DNA of 64,000 nucleotides from Lewinellaceae bacterium (GTDB taxonomy: Bacteria > Bacteroidota > Bacteroidia > Chitinophagales > Saprospiraceae), in contig JACJYP010000003.1 in NCBI GenBank assembly GCA_020636045.1, positions 124,001-188,000 on the forward strand, given 5' to 3'. Made by a program: the position numbers and the translations under genes. Under the pieces are notes generated by a model. It was not told the DNA's origin. It worked only from the letters and a program-made list of their open reading frames with translations, and searched no databases. Of this stretch, positions 1 through 8,672 are shown in pieces. Positions within the stretch are counted from its first letter, which is position 1; each line of letters opens with the position of its first letter.

Positions 1-1274
1 GTCTCCTCGTTGAGCAGGTTGGTAGAGTACTCGTCGTCGACCACGATGCCGCTCAGGCGGCCTTTCAGGTTGCCGATCTTGGTGCGGAGCTGTTCTACGG
101 TCTTTTCGGCATCGATGCGGTTGAGATCGGCCGTGACACGGTCTTTGTACAGCGATTCGCGGGTGCGCTGTGATTCGTCCTTGTTTCGCTGCTTGCCCAG
201 GTTGGGGGCGGAAGAGCGTATGTGCTGTTCAAGTTGTTTTTTGGCTTCCGCGAGTTCGGCCTCCACTTCGGGGTCTTTGCCGTTCGTTTCGAGGCTTTTT
301 TGAGTCAGTTGTTTTACCCGTTCGAGGTTTTCCTCGGTATTGTATTTTTCCACAATGCGGTCCCTGTTCGCATACGCGTCATTGGTACCGCGGTTATTGA
401 TGTAGTTGTCGATCTGACGCATGGAGGCTACGGCGGCATCGCGGCGCGATTCGGCGAGTTCCATTGCCTTTTCAAAATCGGAGATCTGGGAGATCAGGTC
501 TTCGCTTTGTTTGCCGATGGAAGGCAGGGAGCGGCTGCGCAGGTACGTATAACGGAGCTCGGTGATCGAGTCCATCACTGTTTTTTTCTGCTCGGCGAGG
601 TCTTCGAAAAACAACACTTTCTTCCTTTTTTCCCGCACCGACAGATTGTGGTAGTAGACCATGAACCGCGTAGCGAACTCATTGGCCATGTGCTGCGAAA
701 GCCGGGGACTTTCCGTGATCATATCGATGGTCAGGTAGTCCGTTTCGGAGCGTCGGCGTACGATCAGGCTCCTGAGGATGGCATCGTGGTCGTAGCCGTA
801 GGCGCGTGCGACCTTGTCGAGCAGGTAATCGAATTCCTTGCTGAACGCCGGGTCGCTGATGCTGTCGAGGTTGATCCTGACGAGGTTTTCGAGCAGCACT
901 TTTCTCTCTTGGTCGGAATAATCGGAAAGGCCCGGATTGGGCTGCCGGAATGGCTGTATGCTATCGCTGCTTTCTGCCAGCAGGTCGCGGCGCAGCATGT
1001 GAATGGTCAGCAGTTTGATCGTGGAGCGCGACTGAGCGAATTCCATCAGGTTGGAAAAGGCGTTTTCCACCTGATACTGTTGCACGAAAGCGTCGGAATT
1101 GTCCGAATTGATCCCTTTATAATTAACGATACCTGTCGACACAATGACCGTAGCCTTGTAGCGTTCCGGTTTGTGCCCGATAAAAACGAACGTAGCGACC
1201 GCCGCAGCCAGCATCGCTGCAAAAATGAGCCACTTTCGGCGGGCCAGTATTCGGATCAGGTAAGCAACATCCAT
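1..1274 (-). CDS. Wzz/GumC-type polysaccharide chain-length/co-polymerase protein, C-terminus beyond window
   Basis: The frame is open from ATG at 1274 to the window edge (424 codons) without a stop; the C-terminus lies outside. The N-terminus reads MDVAYLIRILARRKWLIF, followed by a hydrophobic segment (about residues 14-33), then a periplasmic region, then a long charged coiled-coil-like stretch (about 215-400). This is the layout of Wzz/GumC/ExoP proteins, which sit in the inner membrane and control export or length of surface polysaccharide. Whether a C-terminal tyrosine-kinase domain follows cannot be seen. A good promoter lies 219 bp upstream (1493-1523), so the 5' leader would be long. 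The family call is by layout and is fairly secure; the polysaccharide served is unknown. Confidence 0.75.
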   Translation of the reverse strand, partial: MDVAYLIRILARRKWLIFAAMLAAAVATFVFIGHKPERYKATVIVSTGIVNYKGINSDNSDAFVQQYQVENAFSNLMEFAQSRSTIKLLTIHMLRRDLLAESSDSIQPFRQPNPGLSDYSDQERKVLLENLVRINLDSISDPAFSKEFDYLLDKVARAYGYDHDAILRSLIVRRRSETDYLTIDMITESPRLSQHMANEFATRFMVYYHNLSVREKRKKVLFFEDLAEQKKTVMDSITELRYTYLRSRSLPSIGKQSEDLISQISDFEKAMELAESRRDAAVASMRQIDNYINNRGTNDAYANRDRIVEKYNTEENLERVKQLTQKSLETNGKDPEVEAELAEAKKQLEQHIRSSAPNLGKQRNKDESQRTRESLYKDRVTADLNRIDAEKTVEQLRTKIGNLKGRLSGIVVDDEYSTNLLNEE

Positions 1275-1492
1275 ATTTATCCTCTCAGTTTTTAGGTCGG
1301 CAGTGCGGCAGACTGCCGGGTAATTGATCGCCTAAGGCTGGGTCAGATGTCTGCTAAAGCGGATTATTCCGGTATTCCGGGTATGTTCTTTGCAGTAAAA
1401 TAAAGGCGGTGTCCGGAAGTTTGCGTGGCCGTTTTGAACAAAATATTAACAAACGGTCGGAGTCGGGCAACATCCGGCGTATTTATTACAGG

Positions 1493-1523
1493 CAAAGGTA
1501 ATGCCAAACGAAAGGAGCGGCAA
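1493..1523 (-). promoter_or_regulatory. Bacteroidota-type promoter for the Wzz-like gene
   Basis: On the minus strand, TTG (1523-1521) is followed after 20 nt by TACCTTTG (1500-1493), which matches TTG-N19-21-TAnnTTTG. The start codon is at 1274, implying a leader of about 210 nt with a small hairpin (CGGCAG at 1298-1303 with CTGCCG at 1313-1318). Confidence 0.5.
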
Positions 1524-1760
1524 CCCTGATGTATGCATGAAGGAGAGAAAAGGTGTTTTTGCCAGCCTGTGCGCCGTTTCTTTCGACCCGTATTTGCCAG
1601 CGTAAAGGGGCGGCTGTCATAAGTTTGTAGAAAAATATGGCATCACTGCCACAAAACAGACTTTCTTACGTTCCTAAATACCGGATGACCAATAACCTGC
1701 ACGGCCTTACCCCCTCGCGTGTGTCGTTTGCGCCGTTTGGAATAACAACAAGTGTATCAT

Positions 1761-1792
1761 TTGACGCTACAACCGTTCTTCGTTTATCTTTG
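1761..1792 (+). promoter_or_regulatory. Bacteroidota-type promoter for the Prc/CtpA protease
   Basis: TTG at 1761-1763 and TATCTTTG at 1785-1792, separated by 21 nt, match the -33/-7 consensus. The predicted start site near 1799 precedes both candidate start codons (1818 and 1875). Confidence 0.6.
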
Positions 1793-1817
1793 TTAATTAA
1801 AAAACTTTTCGCCAGCG

Positions 1818-4016
1818 ATGTTGAATTTTGAACGCCCCTTCGGCAAATTTGACTTTGACAAATTTCTTCTGGACATGAAAATCAAAACGTCCTTCGTGTT
1901 TTTTTCCTTCCTCGGGATCATTGGTATCGCCTTTTTTGTGAGCCAGTTCAACCCCTTCCACGGCGATGAGCCCAATCCGCGCAAAGACGCTGCGCTGATC
2001 CAGGCCATCCTGCAGGGAATGAACCGCCTGCACTTCAAACCCAAGCAGATCGACGACGCCTTCTCCAAGCAGGTGTACCAGCTCTATCTAAAAGATATCG
2101 ACAGCGGCAAGCGCTTTTTCACCAGGTCCGATATCGACCAAATGAAAGGTTTTGAAAAGATGCTGGACGATGAAGCGCAGAACGGCACGTTCAAATTTTT
2201 CGATCTGTCCGTCAGCCTGATGGATAAAGCCGTCGCCAAAACACAGGGCTGGTACCGCGAAATACTCGCACAACCGCTCGACTTCGGCAAGAACGAAATG
2301 CTGGAGACCGACGGAAAAAAACTGGAGTGGGCAAAAAACGACGAGGAATTGCGCGCACGCTGGGAAAAGTGGATGAAATACGAAGTGCTGTACCGCATCA
2401 ACGACGAACTCGACAAGCAGGAAAAGCCCGAGTTCAAGGGTGAAAAGAAAAGTTTCGAGCAGATCGAAAAAGAACAGCGCGAAAAAGTACTCGATACCTA
2501 CGACAAATGGTTCAAGCGGATGCAGAAAACCGACCGCACCCGCCGGCTGGAGATATACCTGAATGCCATTACCAACGTATTCGACCCGCACTCGGGCTAT
2601 TTCTCCCCGCGTGAAAAGGAAAATTTCGACATCCAGATGTCGGGTAAACTGGAAGGCATCGGCGCCAGGCTGCAAAGCGACGGTGAAAAAACCTCTGTCA
2701 CGGAGATCGTACCCGGCGGGCCGGCCTGGAAACAGGGCGACCTGCAGCCGAAAGACGTGATCATGAAAGTGGCACAAGGCGATTCCGATCTCGAATCGCT
2801 CGATGTCATGGGCTGGGATATCGACGATGTCGTATCCAAAATTCGCGGCTCGAAAGGCACCAGGGTAACGCTCACCATCCAGAAACCCGACGGATCGGAA
2901 AAGGTGATCACTATCACCCGCGACGTCGTGATCATGGAAGAAGGTTTTGCCAAGTCGCTCATCCTCAGCGAAACCGCGAAGCAGGGCAGGGTCGGTTATA
3001 TCTACCTGCCGAAATTCTACGCCGATTTCACGCCGCAGGGCCTCACCTCCTGCGCTGCCGATGTGGCCGATGAAATTGAAAAACTGAAGCGGGAAAACGT
3101 GAATGGTGTGATCCTCGACCTGCGCGGCAACGGCGGCGGCTCGCTGCGTGACGTCGTGCAGATGAGCGGGCTTTTCATCGAAGAAGGCCCCATCGTGCAG
3201 GTGAAAAACCGCACCCGCCGGCCGGAGATCATGAGCGACAACGACCCCCGCGTGCAGTGGGGCGGACCGCTTGTGGTCATGGTCAACGGTTTCAGCGCTT
3301 CCGCTTCCGAGATCCTCGCTGCCGCCATGCAGGACTATGGGCGCGCCGTTATCATCGGTTCCACCGGTACGTATGGCAAAGGCACCGTGCAGCGTTTCCT
3401 CGACCTCGACAACTCTACCATCGATCAGTCGGTGAAGCCGCTGGGCGAAATGAAACTGACCATCCAGAAGTTCTACCGCATCACCGGTAAAACGACCCAA
3501 CTCGACGGCGTTACGCCTGATATCGTGCTTCCCGATTTTTACAACCTGGTAGACCTCGGCGAGCGCGAAAACGACTATCCGCTCGAATCAACCACCATCG
3601 AACCGGTGCCGTACAACCAGGGTGTGTACCACATCGCCGACATCGGCAAACTGAAAGCAGCCAGCGGCGCACGGGTGAGTGCCGATCAGGTATTCCAGAA
3701 AGTCAACGATAATGCTGTCCGCCTGCGCAAGAAAAAAGACCAGTCGCAGTTTCCGCTACAGGCAGAAAAATACCGCCAGTGGAACAAGCGGCAGGATGAG
3801 GAAGCCAAGCAGTTTGAAAACCTGTTCCAGCCGATCGAGGCCTTCCAGGTAGAGAACCTCGCTGCCGACCTCCCGCAGATACAAAGCGACACTTCGCGTA
3901 CCGCGCGCAACGACAGCTGGCTGAAAGACAAGAAGAAAGACATCCAGTTGTATGAAGCGTTCCACGTCATGCAGGACATGATACGCCTGGACGCGATCGC
4001 GGCGGGAAGACAGTAA
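1818..4016 (+). CDS. prc: C-terminal processing (tail-specific) protease, S41 family
   Basis: A periplasmic serine protease that degrades or trims proteins from their C-termini. The order is an N-terminal hydrophobic segment, a helical N-domain, a PDZ domain (about 265-345), an S41 protease core and a C-terminal DUF3340-like region. The Ser-Lys dyad is visible: S495 in FSASASEI and K521 in TYGKGTVQ; the spacing to the lysine is one residue longer than in E. coli Prc. Length (732 aa) fits the Prc class rather than the shorter CtpA class. ATG 1818 is the longest start. The internal ATG at 1875 (MKIKTSFVFF) puts the signal-anchor at the N-terminus and is the more likely start. The gene faces rsmE and ends at a bidirectional terminator. 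Confidence 0.93.
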   Translation: MLNFERPFGKFDFDKFLLDMKIKTSFVFFSFLGIIGIAFFVSQFNPFHGDEPNPRKDAALIQAILQGMNRLHFKPKQIDDAFSKQVYQLYLKDIDSGKRFFTRSDIDQMKGFEKMLDDEAQNGTFKFFDLSVSLMDKAVAKTQGWYREILAQPLDFGKNEMLETDGKKLEWAKNDEELRARWEKWMKYEVLYRINDELDKQEKPEFKGEKKSFEQIEKEQREKVLDTYDKWFKRMQKTDRTRRLEIYLNAITNVFDPHSGYFSPREKENFDIQMSGKLEGIGARLQSDGEKTSVTEIVPGGPAWKQGDLQPKDVIMKVAQGDSDLESLDVMGWDIDDVVSKIRGSKGTRVTLTIQKPDGSEKVITITRDVVIMEEGFAKSLILSETAKQGRVGYIYLPKFYADFTPQGLTSCAADVADEIEKLKRENVNGVILDLRGNGGGSLRDVVQMSGLFIEEGPIVQVKNRTRRPEIMSDNDPRVQWGGPLVVMVNGFSASASEILAAAMQDYGRAVIIGSTGTYGKGTVQRFLDLDNSTIDQSVKPLGEMKLTIQKFYRITGKTTQLDGVTPDIVLPDFYNLVDLGERENDYPLESTTIEPVPYNQGVYHIADIGKLKAASGARVSADQVFQKVNDNAVRLRKKKDQSQFPLQAEKYRQWNKRQDEEAKQFENLFQPIEAFQVENLAADLPQIQSDTSRTARNDSWLKDKKKDIQLYEAFHVMQDMIRLDAIAAGRQ

Positions 4017-4051
4017 AAATAATTGAAATTTCTGGCCAAGCCCTTGAATGA

Positions 4052-4108
4052 AAAAAGGCCTGGAGCAACGGAAAGCGTTAAACGCGCTCTATTGCTCCGG
4101 GCCTTTTT
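4052..4108. terminator. Bidirectional intrinsic terminator between prc and rsmE
   Basis: A 17-bp stem (4052-4068 with 4092-4108, one G-U pair) is flanked by A5 on the left and T5 on the right, so it works for both convergent genes. The 23-nt loop holds an inner GCGT/ACGC hairpin. The right arm is the last codons of rsmE (stop at 4089-4091), so the rsmE C-terminus doubles as terminator sequence. Confidence 0.85.
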
Positions 4109-4814
4109 CTGTTTCCGCTATCAAGGAAAGATTTACAGTGCTGACCGCCAGCAGGGCGGCCGTTTCCGTGCGCAGGCGCGCGGCGCCGAGGCCTGTGCCC
4201 ATAAAGCCGTTTGTTGATGCCAGCCCCACTTCTTCCGGGCTGAAATCGCCTTCCGGACCGATGGCGACGACGATGTCTTTCGACGGGTCAACCAATGCCT
4301 TGAGGTGTGGAAGCGGCTCGGCGGCACACCATGCGATAAACTTTTGTGCCTCTGCAGCACTCGATACGAATTTGGAGAAAGGTGTCAGATCGTTCAGTCG
4401 GGGCAACTGTGCGCGCAGCGATTGCTTCATTGCCGATACCAGTATTTTTTCAAGCCTGTCCGTCCTGATCTTGTCGCGCTCCGAACGCTGGCAAAGCAGG
4501 GGCGTGATCTCGTCGACGCCGATCTCGGTGGCTTTTTCCAGAAACCACTCGAAACGCTCGATCTGCTTGGTGGGAGCGACGGCGAGGTGCAGACGCGCCG
4601 GGCGTTCGGGTAGTGCAGAATGCTTTGAAAGGATGCGGAACAAAGCATGGCGCTTGCCCGCTTCTACCAGTTCGGCATCGTAAAAGTATCCCCTGCCGTC
4701 GGTGAGTCGTAAAATATCGCCCTGTTTGCGGCGCAGCACCGCCACCAGGTGCCGGCTCTCCTCTTCATCAAGCCGGGCAAAGCCATCTTCTATCCGGGAG
4801 CAGTAAAAAAGCAT
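4089..4814 (-). CDS. rsmE: 16S rRNA (uracil-1498-N3)-methyltransferase RsmE
   Basis: It methylates N3 of U1498 in 16S rRNA using SAM. The protein has an N-terminal PUA-like domain (MLFYCSRI...ESRHLVAVLRRKQGD) and a C-terminal SPOUT knot domain with IGPEGDFSPEE and LGAARLRTETAA, the SAM-binding signature of the family. 241 aa from ATG 4814, the normal length; a TTG two codons upstream is possible but less likely. It starts 9 nt after the stop of the ATP-grasp-like gene and is probably co-transcribed with it. Confidence 0.96.
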   Translation of the reverse strand: MLFYCSRIEDGFARLDEEESRHLVAVLRRKQGDILRLTDGRGYFYDAELVEAGKRHALFRILSKHSALPERPARLHLAVAPTKQIERFEWFLEKATEIGVDEITPLLCQRSERDKIRTDRLEKILVSAMKQSLRAQLPRLNDLTPFSKFVSSAAEAQKFIAWCAAEPLPHLKALVDPSKDIVVAIGPEGDFSPEEVGLASTNGFMGTGLGAARLRTETAALLAVSTVNLSLIAETEKGPEQ

Positions 4815-4823
4815 GTGCAAAAA

Positions 4824-6023
4824 TCAGGGTTCAAAAAATCCGACGCTGGCGCCTACCCAGTCCCGGCCTTTATTATAGCGTACGCCTACCATTTCGCCTT
4901 TGCTCATGCGCACCAGGTTGTTGACCAGCCGGGGCTTTTCCTGGTCCTTGTCCCAAACGATCATCATGCGTATCTCGCATTTGCTGGGCTCCGCCGGGTT
5001 CGGCGTCGTCACACCCGGGATGTATTCGACCTTGCGCTGCAGGATAAAGTTGTCCGGATTGTCTACCGATTCCACGTCTTCCCGGGTAATATTGATCTTC
5101 ACACCCTGACCGGAAAATGAGAACAGTGGTTTGAGTACCCAGTTTTCCAGGTCGTCGGGAATTGTTTTTAACTCATTGACGAACAGTGTTTTCGGCACAA
5201 ACGGCGTGCTGAGGAAAGGCAGTGTGTATTTGGAAATCCTGAAAAACCAGTTCGGGTGACCCACCCATTCGGCGTTGACCTCACTTGTCAAATCCCATTC
5301 CCGGGGCAAATCGGCGCGCTTTTCCAGTTCGTCGAAGATGATGCGGTTGTATATGCGCTCCACGCCGATGCGCCGTCCCTGTTCGTCGAGGTAATACAGG
5401 TCGCGGCCCTCTTTTTTCAGTTTGGAGAGGCAGATCACTTTTACGCCCAGGTGATGGCGCGTACCCCAGAAATCGATTCGGGTATTTTGCTTTTCCGGCT
5501 CCACTTCCAACAGCACGACGTTTTCGGGGCGCGAATCCCCGACGATCACCCGGCGCATCAGGTCGATGTAGGATTCCGAATCAAGACCGCCGAAAAGGTG
5601 ATGAAAATCGGCGGGCACGTCAAAGTGTTTCCGGTAGGATTCCGCCAGCAGGTGCTGGAAAAAATAGAGGGAGGGGAAGCCCTGCATTTCGATCAGCTGC
5701 GGCACGAAATTCCCCTGCGCGTCGCGACAGATGCCGAAGTCCAGTTGCAGGAAGGCCGTGTGATCGTCTTCGCCGGGCACCCGAAGGTGTGCAGGCAGGG
5801 CGGCCTGGCTGCGGGCCCTGAAATCCGGGCGGGTGATCACTTCGCAGATGTCCGATACGCCCTTTACAAGTTGTTCCTTCAGCGCACGCGGCACAAAAAC
5901 CGGCGTCTCCGAAATGCGGAAAGTGCAGGCCTCGCCGTATGCCGAGTTTATGGTGTCGAGGAACGCCTGGTATTTTTCCGGGCTGAAAGTCGCGTTATAC
6001 TGCTGACGGGCGGCTGTATGCAT
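4824..6023 (-). CDS. Conserved protein of unknown function, ATP-grasp-like C-terminus
   Basis: 399 aa from ATG 6023 (MHTAARQQYN). A 48-codon upstream extension looks non-coding. There is no signal peptide or membrane segment. The C-terminal half resembles an ATP-grasp fold, with NWVLKPLFSFSGQGVKI, a basic/acidic EIRMMIVWDK strand and NNLVRMSKG, reminiscent of circularly permuted or glutathionylspermidine-synthase-like ligases. The N-terminal half contains LIEMQGFPSLYFFQ. No substrate can be named. It sits directly upstream of rsmE (9-nt gap) and downstream of uppS. The ATP-grasp assignment is an inference from a few motifs. Confidence 0.8.
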   Translation of the reverse strand: MHTAARQQYNATFSPEKYQAFLDTINSAYGEACTFRISETPVFVPRALKEQLVKGVSDICEVITRPDFRARSQAALPAHLRVPGEDDHTAFLQLDFGICRDAQGNFVPQLIEMQGFPSLYFFQHLLAESYRKHFDVPADFHHLFGGLDSESYIDLMRRVIVGDSRPENVVLLEVEPEKQNTRIDFWGTRHHLGVKVICLSKLKKEGRDLYYLDEQGRRIGVERIYNRIIFDELEKRADLPREWDLTSEVNAEWVGHPNWFFRISKYTLPFLSTPFVPKTLFVNELKTIPDDLENWVLKPLFSFSGQGVKINITREDVESVDNPDNFILQRKVEYIPGVTTPNPAEPSKCEIRMMIVWDKDQEKPRLVNNLVRMSKGEMVGVRYNKGRDWVGASVGFFEP

Positions 6024-6182
6024 TGGACGTAGGTATGAAATGCTTTTGGGCGCTAAATAAATGATATTTGGCGCTGGTCGGGCAGTTTTTAAGCGGCAAG
6101 TGGTGTTTTTACATGAAAAAATGCAAAGACCGGTTCGAAAGCGTGTTTTCGGGTGTGCCGGCGCCATTCCGTTCGGAATGTG

Positions 6183-6929
6183 TTACGAACCGATCTGCTC
6201 GCTGATCATGCCGAATCTGCGCTCGCGCCGCTGATAACTCAGGATGGCTTCAAACAACTCCTTTCGGCCGAAGTCGGGCCAGAATACCGGCGTAAAATAC
6301 AATTCGGCGTAAGCGATCTGCCAAAGCAGGAAGTTGGAAATACGCGTTTCCCCGCTCGTGCGGATCAACAACTCCGGATCGGGAATGCCGCGGGTACTCA
6401 GGGCATTTTCAAACGCTTGTTCGTCGATATCTTCTGGCTGTAGCAGCCCTTTTTGTGCCTGTGCTGCCAGTTGCCTCGTCGCGCGCAGTATCTCCCATTT
6501 CGCCGAGTAGTTGAGCGCCAGCACCAGCGTGATCCGCTCGTTGTTTTTTGTTTTTTCAATGCCGTCCATCAGGGCCTTGTAACTGGCTGCCGGCAGGGCT
6601 TCCAGATCGCCGATCGCCATCAGGCGCACGCCGTTCTTGTTCAGGTCGCGGATCTCCCCCTTGATGGTCTCTACCAGCAGCGTCATCAGGGCCGTGACCT
6701 CGGCGGGCGGGCGGCTCCAGTTTTCCGTGCTGAAAGCATACAGGGTGAGGTATTGCACGCCGATCTCTGCGGCGGCTTCGGTGACCTCGCGCACGCTTTT
6801 CACCCCGCTACGATGGCCCAGTACACGCGGCATGCCTTTTTGTTTGGCCCAACGCCCGTTGCCATCCATGATGATGGCGATGTGCTGCGGTACTTTGTCG
6901 GGGAGGATGAGCGATTTCAGATCAGTCAT
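6183..6929 (-). CDS. uppS: Isoprenyl (undecaprenyl) diphosphate synthase
   Basis: A cis-prenyltransferase that makes the C55 lipid carrier for peptidoglycan and surface polysaccharides. The hallmark IAIIMDGNGRWAK is at about 18-29 (catalytic D22), followed by GHRSGVKSVREV, FSTENWSRP and RTSGETRISNFLLWQIAYAE. 248 aa from ATG 6929, the usual length; an upstream in-frame extension to 6995 is unlikely. Cytoplasmic, membrane-associated. It lies in the envelope-biogenesis stretch with lpxA/lpxC. Confidence 0.97.
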   Translation of the reverse strand: MTDLKSLILPDKVPQHIAIIMDGNGRWAKQKGMPRVLGHRSGVKSVREVTEAAAEIGVQYLTLYAFSTENWSRPPAEVTALMTLLVETIKGEIRDLNKNGVRLMAIGDLEALPAASYKALMDGIEKTKNNERITLVLALNYSAKWEILRATRQLAAQAQKGLLQPEDIDEQAFENALSTRGIPDPELLIRTSGETRISNFLLWQIAYAELYFTPVFWPDFGRKELFEAILSYQRRERRFGMISEQIGS

Positions 6930-7041
6930 GGCGCTGCTTTTCTTGAATGGTTTCGGGTGGACGGAACGCGGAGAAGGAGGACAAAGATATTTCAAAAAGT
7001 GTTCTTATGAGACGAAAAACGCGAGTTTCCTGCGCCGGCGA

Positions 7042-7935
7042 TTATTCTACTACCACCGCCAGTTTGTTGTCGTTGCTGACCGCCAGGCGGGTGATGCTGT
7101 GCACGCCGTATTTTGTCAGATCGGCGATCTCTTTCCAGTCGTAATCCACACCGGCTTTGAACTGGTACAATTTGGCGCCCTTGCCGGCAAGCCAGGTGCC
7201 GTCGGGCAGCAGGGCGAAATCTTCACTGCCGTCCGGCATTTTGATCAGGATCTGAAAACTCAGGTCGCGCGGGTCGTAGGTTTTCAGGAACCAGGTCTGT
7301 TCCGTTGCTTTTTGCACAAAAGCCAGTTTTCCATCGGGCATGCGCAGCAGGCAGCGTCCGGGATTGGAACTGATGCGGCGGAGTTTTTGTCCCCGGATGC
7401 CGGCAGTGTACAACACGTGCGGGTTGTCGTTTTCGCCGACGATAAAAAAAGCGGCGAGGGTATCGTTGATCCAGCAGTGGTATCCGATCCCGTAAATATT
7501 CGGGAACTCGGGCCTGCCGTTGTCCGATCGGTCGGTCGGGAATGACCACAGGCGCTGGCGTCCGTCTTCCTCTACCCTGACCACCGAAAATCGCCGCGTA
7601 CCGGGTACGGGTGTGGGCGAGTATTCGGCCGTGGCAGAGGTAGCCGTCACCTGCGTGCGTGTGCGCGAAAGCAGGTCGAGCGCCACAATATCGGTCTGAC
7701 TGGTGTCGGCAGGATTCTGCACCGTCAGGTATATTTCCGTATTTGAAAAAAAGCAGGGCTGATTGTTATAACCCTTCGGGTTGAAAGAAGTCAGAAAACG
7801 CGGGGCAATAGGCTGCCAGCTTTGGTCGGTATTTTTGGTCAGCGATAACAGGAACAGATCGAAATGGCCGAGGCGCTGGGATGCTGCGGTGGCCAGCGTG
7901 CTGCAAATAAAAAGCAAGGCTAAAATGTTTCGCAT
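7042..7935 (-). CDS. Secreted TolB/WD40-like beta-propeller protein
   Basis: 297-residue protein with signal peptide MRNILALLFICSTLATAASQ. It then shows repeated blades of the SP..PDG / D..W type (TAEYSPTPVPGTRRFSVVR, SNPGRCLLRMPDGKLAFV, DFALLPDGTWLAGKG), as in TolB-like propellers. It probably resides in the periplasm. No enzymatic motif is visible. The start is ATG 7935; sequence upstream in the same frame is antisense to other signals and has no signal peptide. A TAGCTTTG -7 box lies at 7961-7954, but no clear -33 TTG is present. Confidence 0.75.
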   Translation of the reverse strand: MRNILALLFICSTLATAASQRLGHFDLFLLSLTKNTDQSWQPIAPRFLTSFNPKGYNNQPCFFSNTEIYLTVQNPADTSQTDIVALDLLSRTRTQVTATSATAEYSPTPVPGTRRFSVVRVEEDGRQRLWSFPTDRSDNGRPEFPNIYGIGYHCWINDTLAAFFIVGENDNPHVLYTAGIRGQKLRRISSNPGRCLLRMPDGKLAFVQKATEQTWFLKTYDPRDLSFQILIKMPDGSEDFALLPDGTWLAGKGAKLYQFKAGVDYDWKEIADLTKYGVHSITRLAVSNDNKLAVVVE

Positions 7936-7953
7936 AGTGTAGCATTTGATATA

Positions 7954-7961
7954 CAAAGCTA
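7954..7961 (-). promoter_or_regulatory. -7 box (TAGCTTTG) upstream of the propeller gene
   Basis: The TAnnTTTG match lies 19-26 nt before ATG 7935. No TTG is found 18-21 nt further upstream, so it is only half supported. Confidence 0.35.
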
Positions 7962-8030
7962 CGGGAAACGCAGCGAACGCCGGGCGGATTGTGCGGGGAA
8001 GCCGCGGTGGGCGCTTTCCGGCACCGAAAT

Positions 8031-8663
8031 TTAAAGGCGCTCCGATTTCTTGTAATCGAGAATATTCAGGTGGATCGGACAGAACTCGGCGTCGTGCGGA
8101 TCGTTGGAAGCGATCACCACCAGGCGGTCGGCGGCATGTGCGGCGATCAGTTCCTTGTACCAGGCCACCCCTTGCGTGTCGAGGTTGGTGGCCGGCTCGT
8201 CGAGCAGGAGCACAGGCGTGTCGCTGCAAACGGCCAGGGCGATCTTCACACGTTGTTTCATGCCGGAAGAAAAATAGCGGATCTCCTTAGCGCGGGTACG
8301 GGGCAGTGCCAGCAGCTCGTACAGCCGGGCCGGGGTAAAGCCGGGCAGCAGCGGCTTCAGGCCGGCATGGAATTTCAGGGCTTCTTCGAGGGTAAATTCT
8401 TCGATCAGTTCGATGTAGGGCGCGGCATAACTGATCTGCCGGTAAAGATGTTCGGATGGCACCTCTTTACCGTTTTCCATAAAAACGACTTTGCCCTTCG
8501 AAGGGGTGAGGTGGCCGGAAAGCACTTTCAGCAGGGTGGATTTGCCGGAGCCGTTGGGGCCGAGCACGGCATAGCGTTTCGATTCTTCAAATGAGAAATC
8601 CAGGCCCCGGAAGATCCAGTCGAGGCGATAACGCTTTCCGGCATTTTGCAACTGAATGGTCAT
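8031..8663 (-). CDS. ABC transporter ATP-binding protein
   Basis: A complete ABC ATPase of 210 aa. Walker A is GPNGSGKST (35-43), the signature is FSSGMKQ (131-137), and Walker B is VLLLDEPA (151-158) followed by a D-loop-like NLD. The H-loop position reads ASNDPHDAE. No permease gene is adjacent, so the partner and substrate are unknown; an export function next to lpxA would be a guess. It starts 9 nt after the lpxA stop and is probably translated from the lpxC-fabZ/lpxA transcript. Confidence 0.9.
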   Translation of the reverse strand: MTIQLQNAGKRYRLDWIFRGLDFSFEESKRYAVLGPNGSGKSTLLKVLSGHLTPSKGKVVFMENGKEVPSEHLYRQISYAAPYIELIEEFTLEEALKFHAGLKPLLPGFTPARLYELLALPRTRAKEIRYFSSGMKQRVKIALAVCSDTPVLLLDEPATNLDTQGVAWYKELIAAHAADRLVVIASNDPHDAEFCPIHLNILDYKKSERL

Positions 8664-8672
8664 ATCGGCGGA

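Larger units (their letters stand above)
1275..1817. other. Divergent intergenic region
   Basis: A 543-bp gap separates the Wzz-like gene (-) and the protease gene (+). It contains the two divergent promoter candidates described separately. A 64-codon frame at 1637-1831 overlaps the protease promoter and start, has no family features and is not called. I see nothing else in the region. Confidence 0.6.

Noticed and set aside
222..1295. 357-codon open frame on the plus strand
   Set aside because: Antisense to the Wzz-like gene, which has a signal-anchor, coiled coil and promoter.
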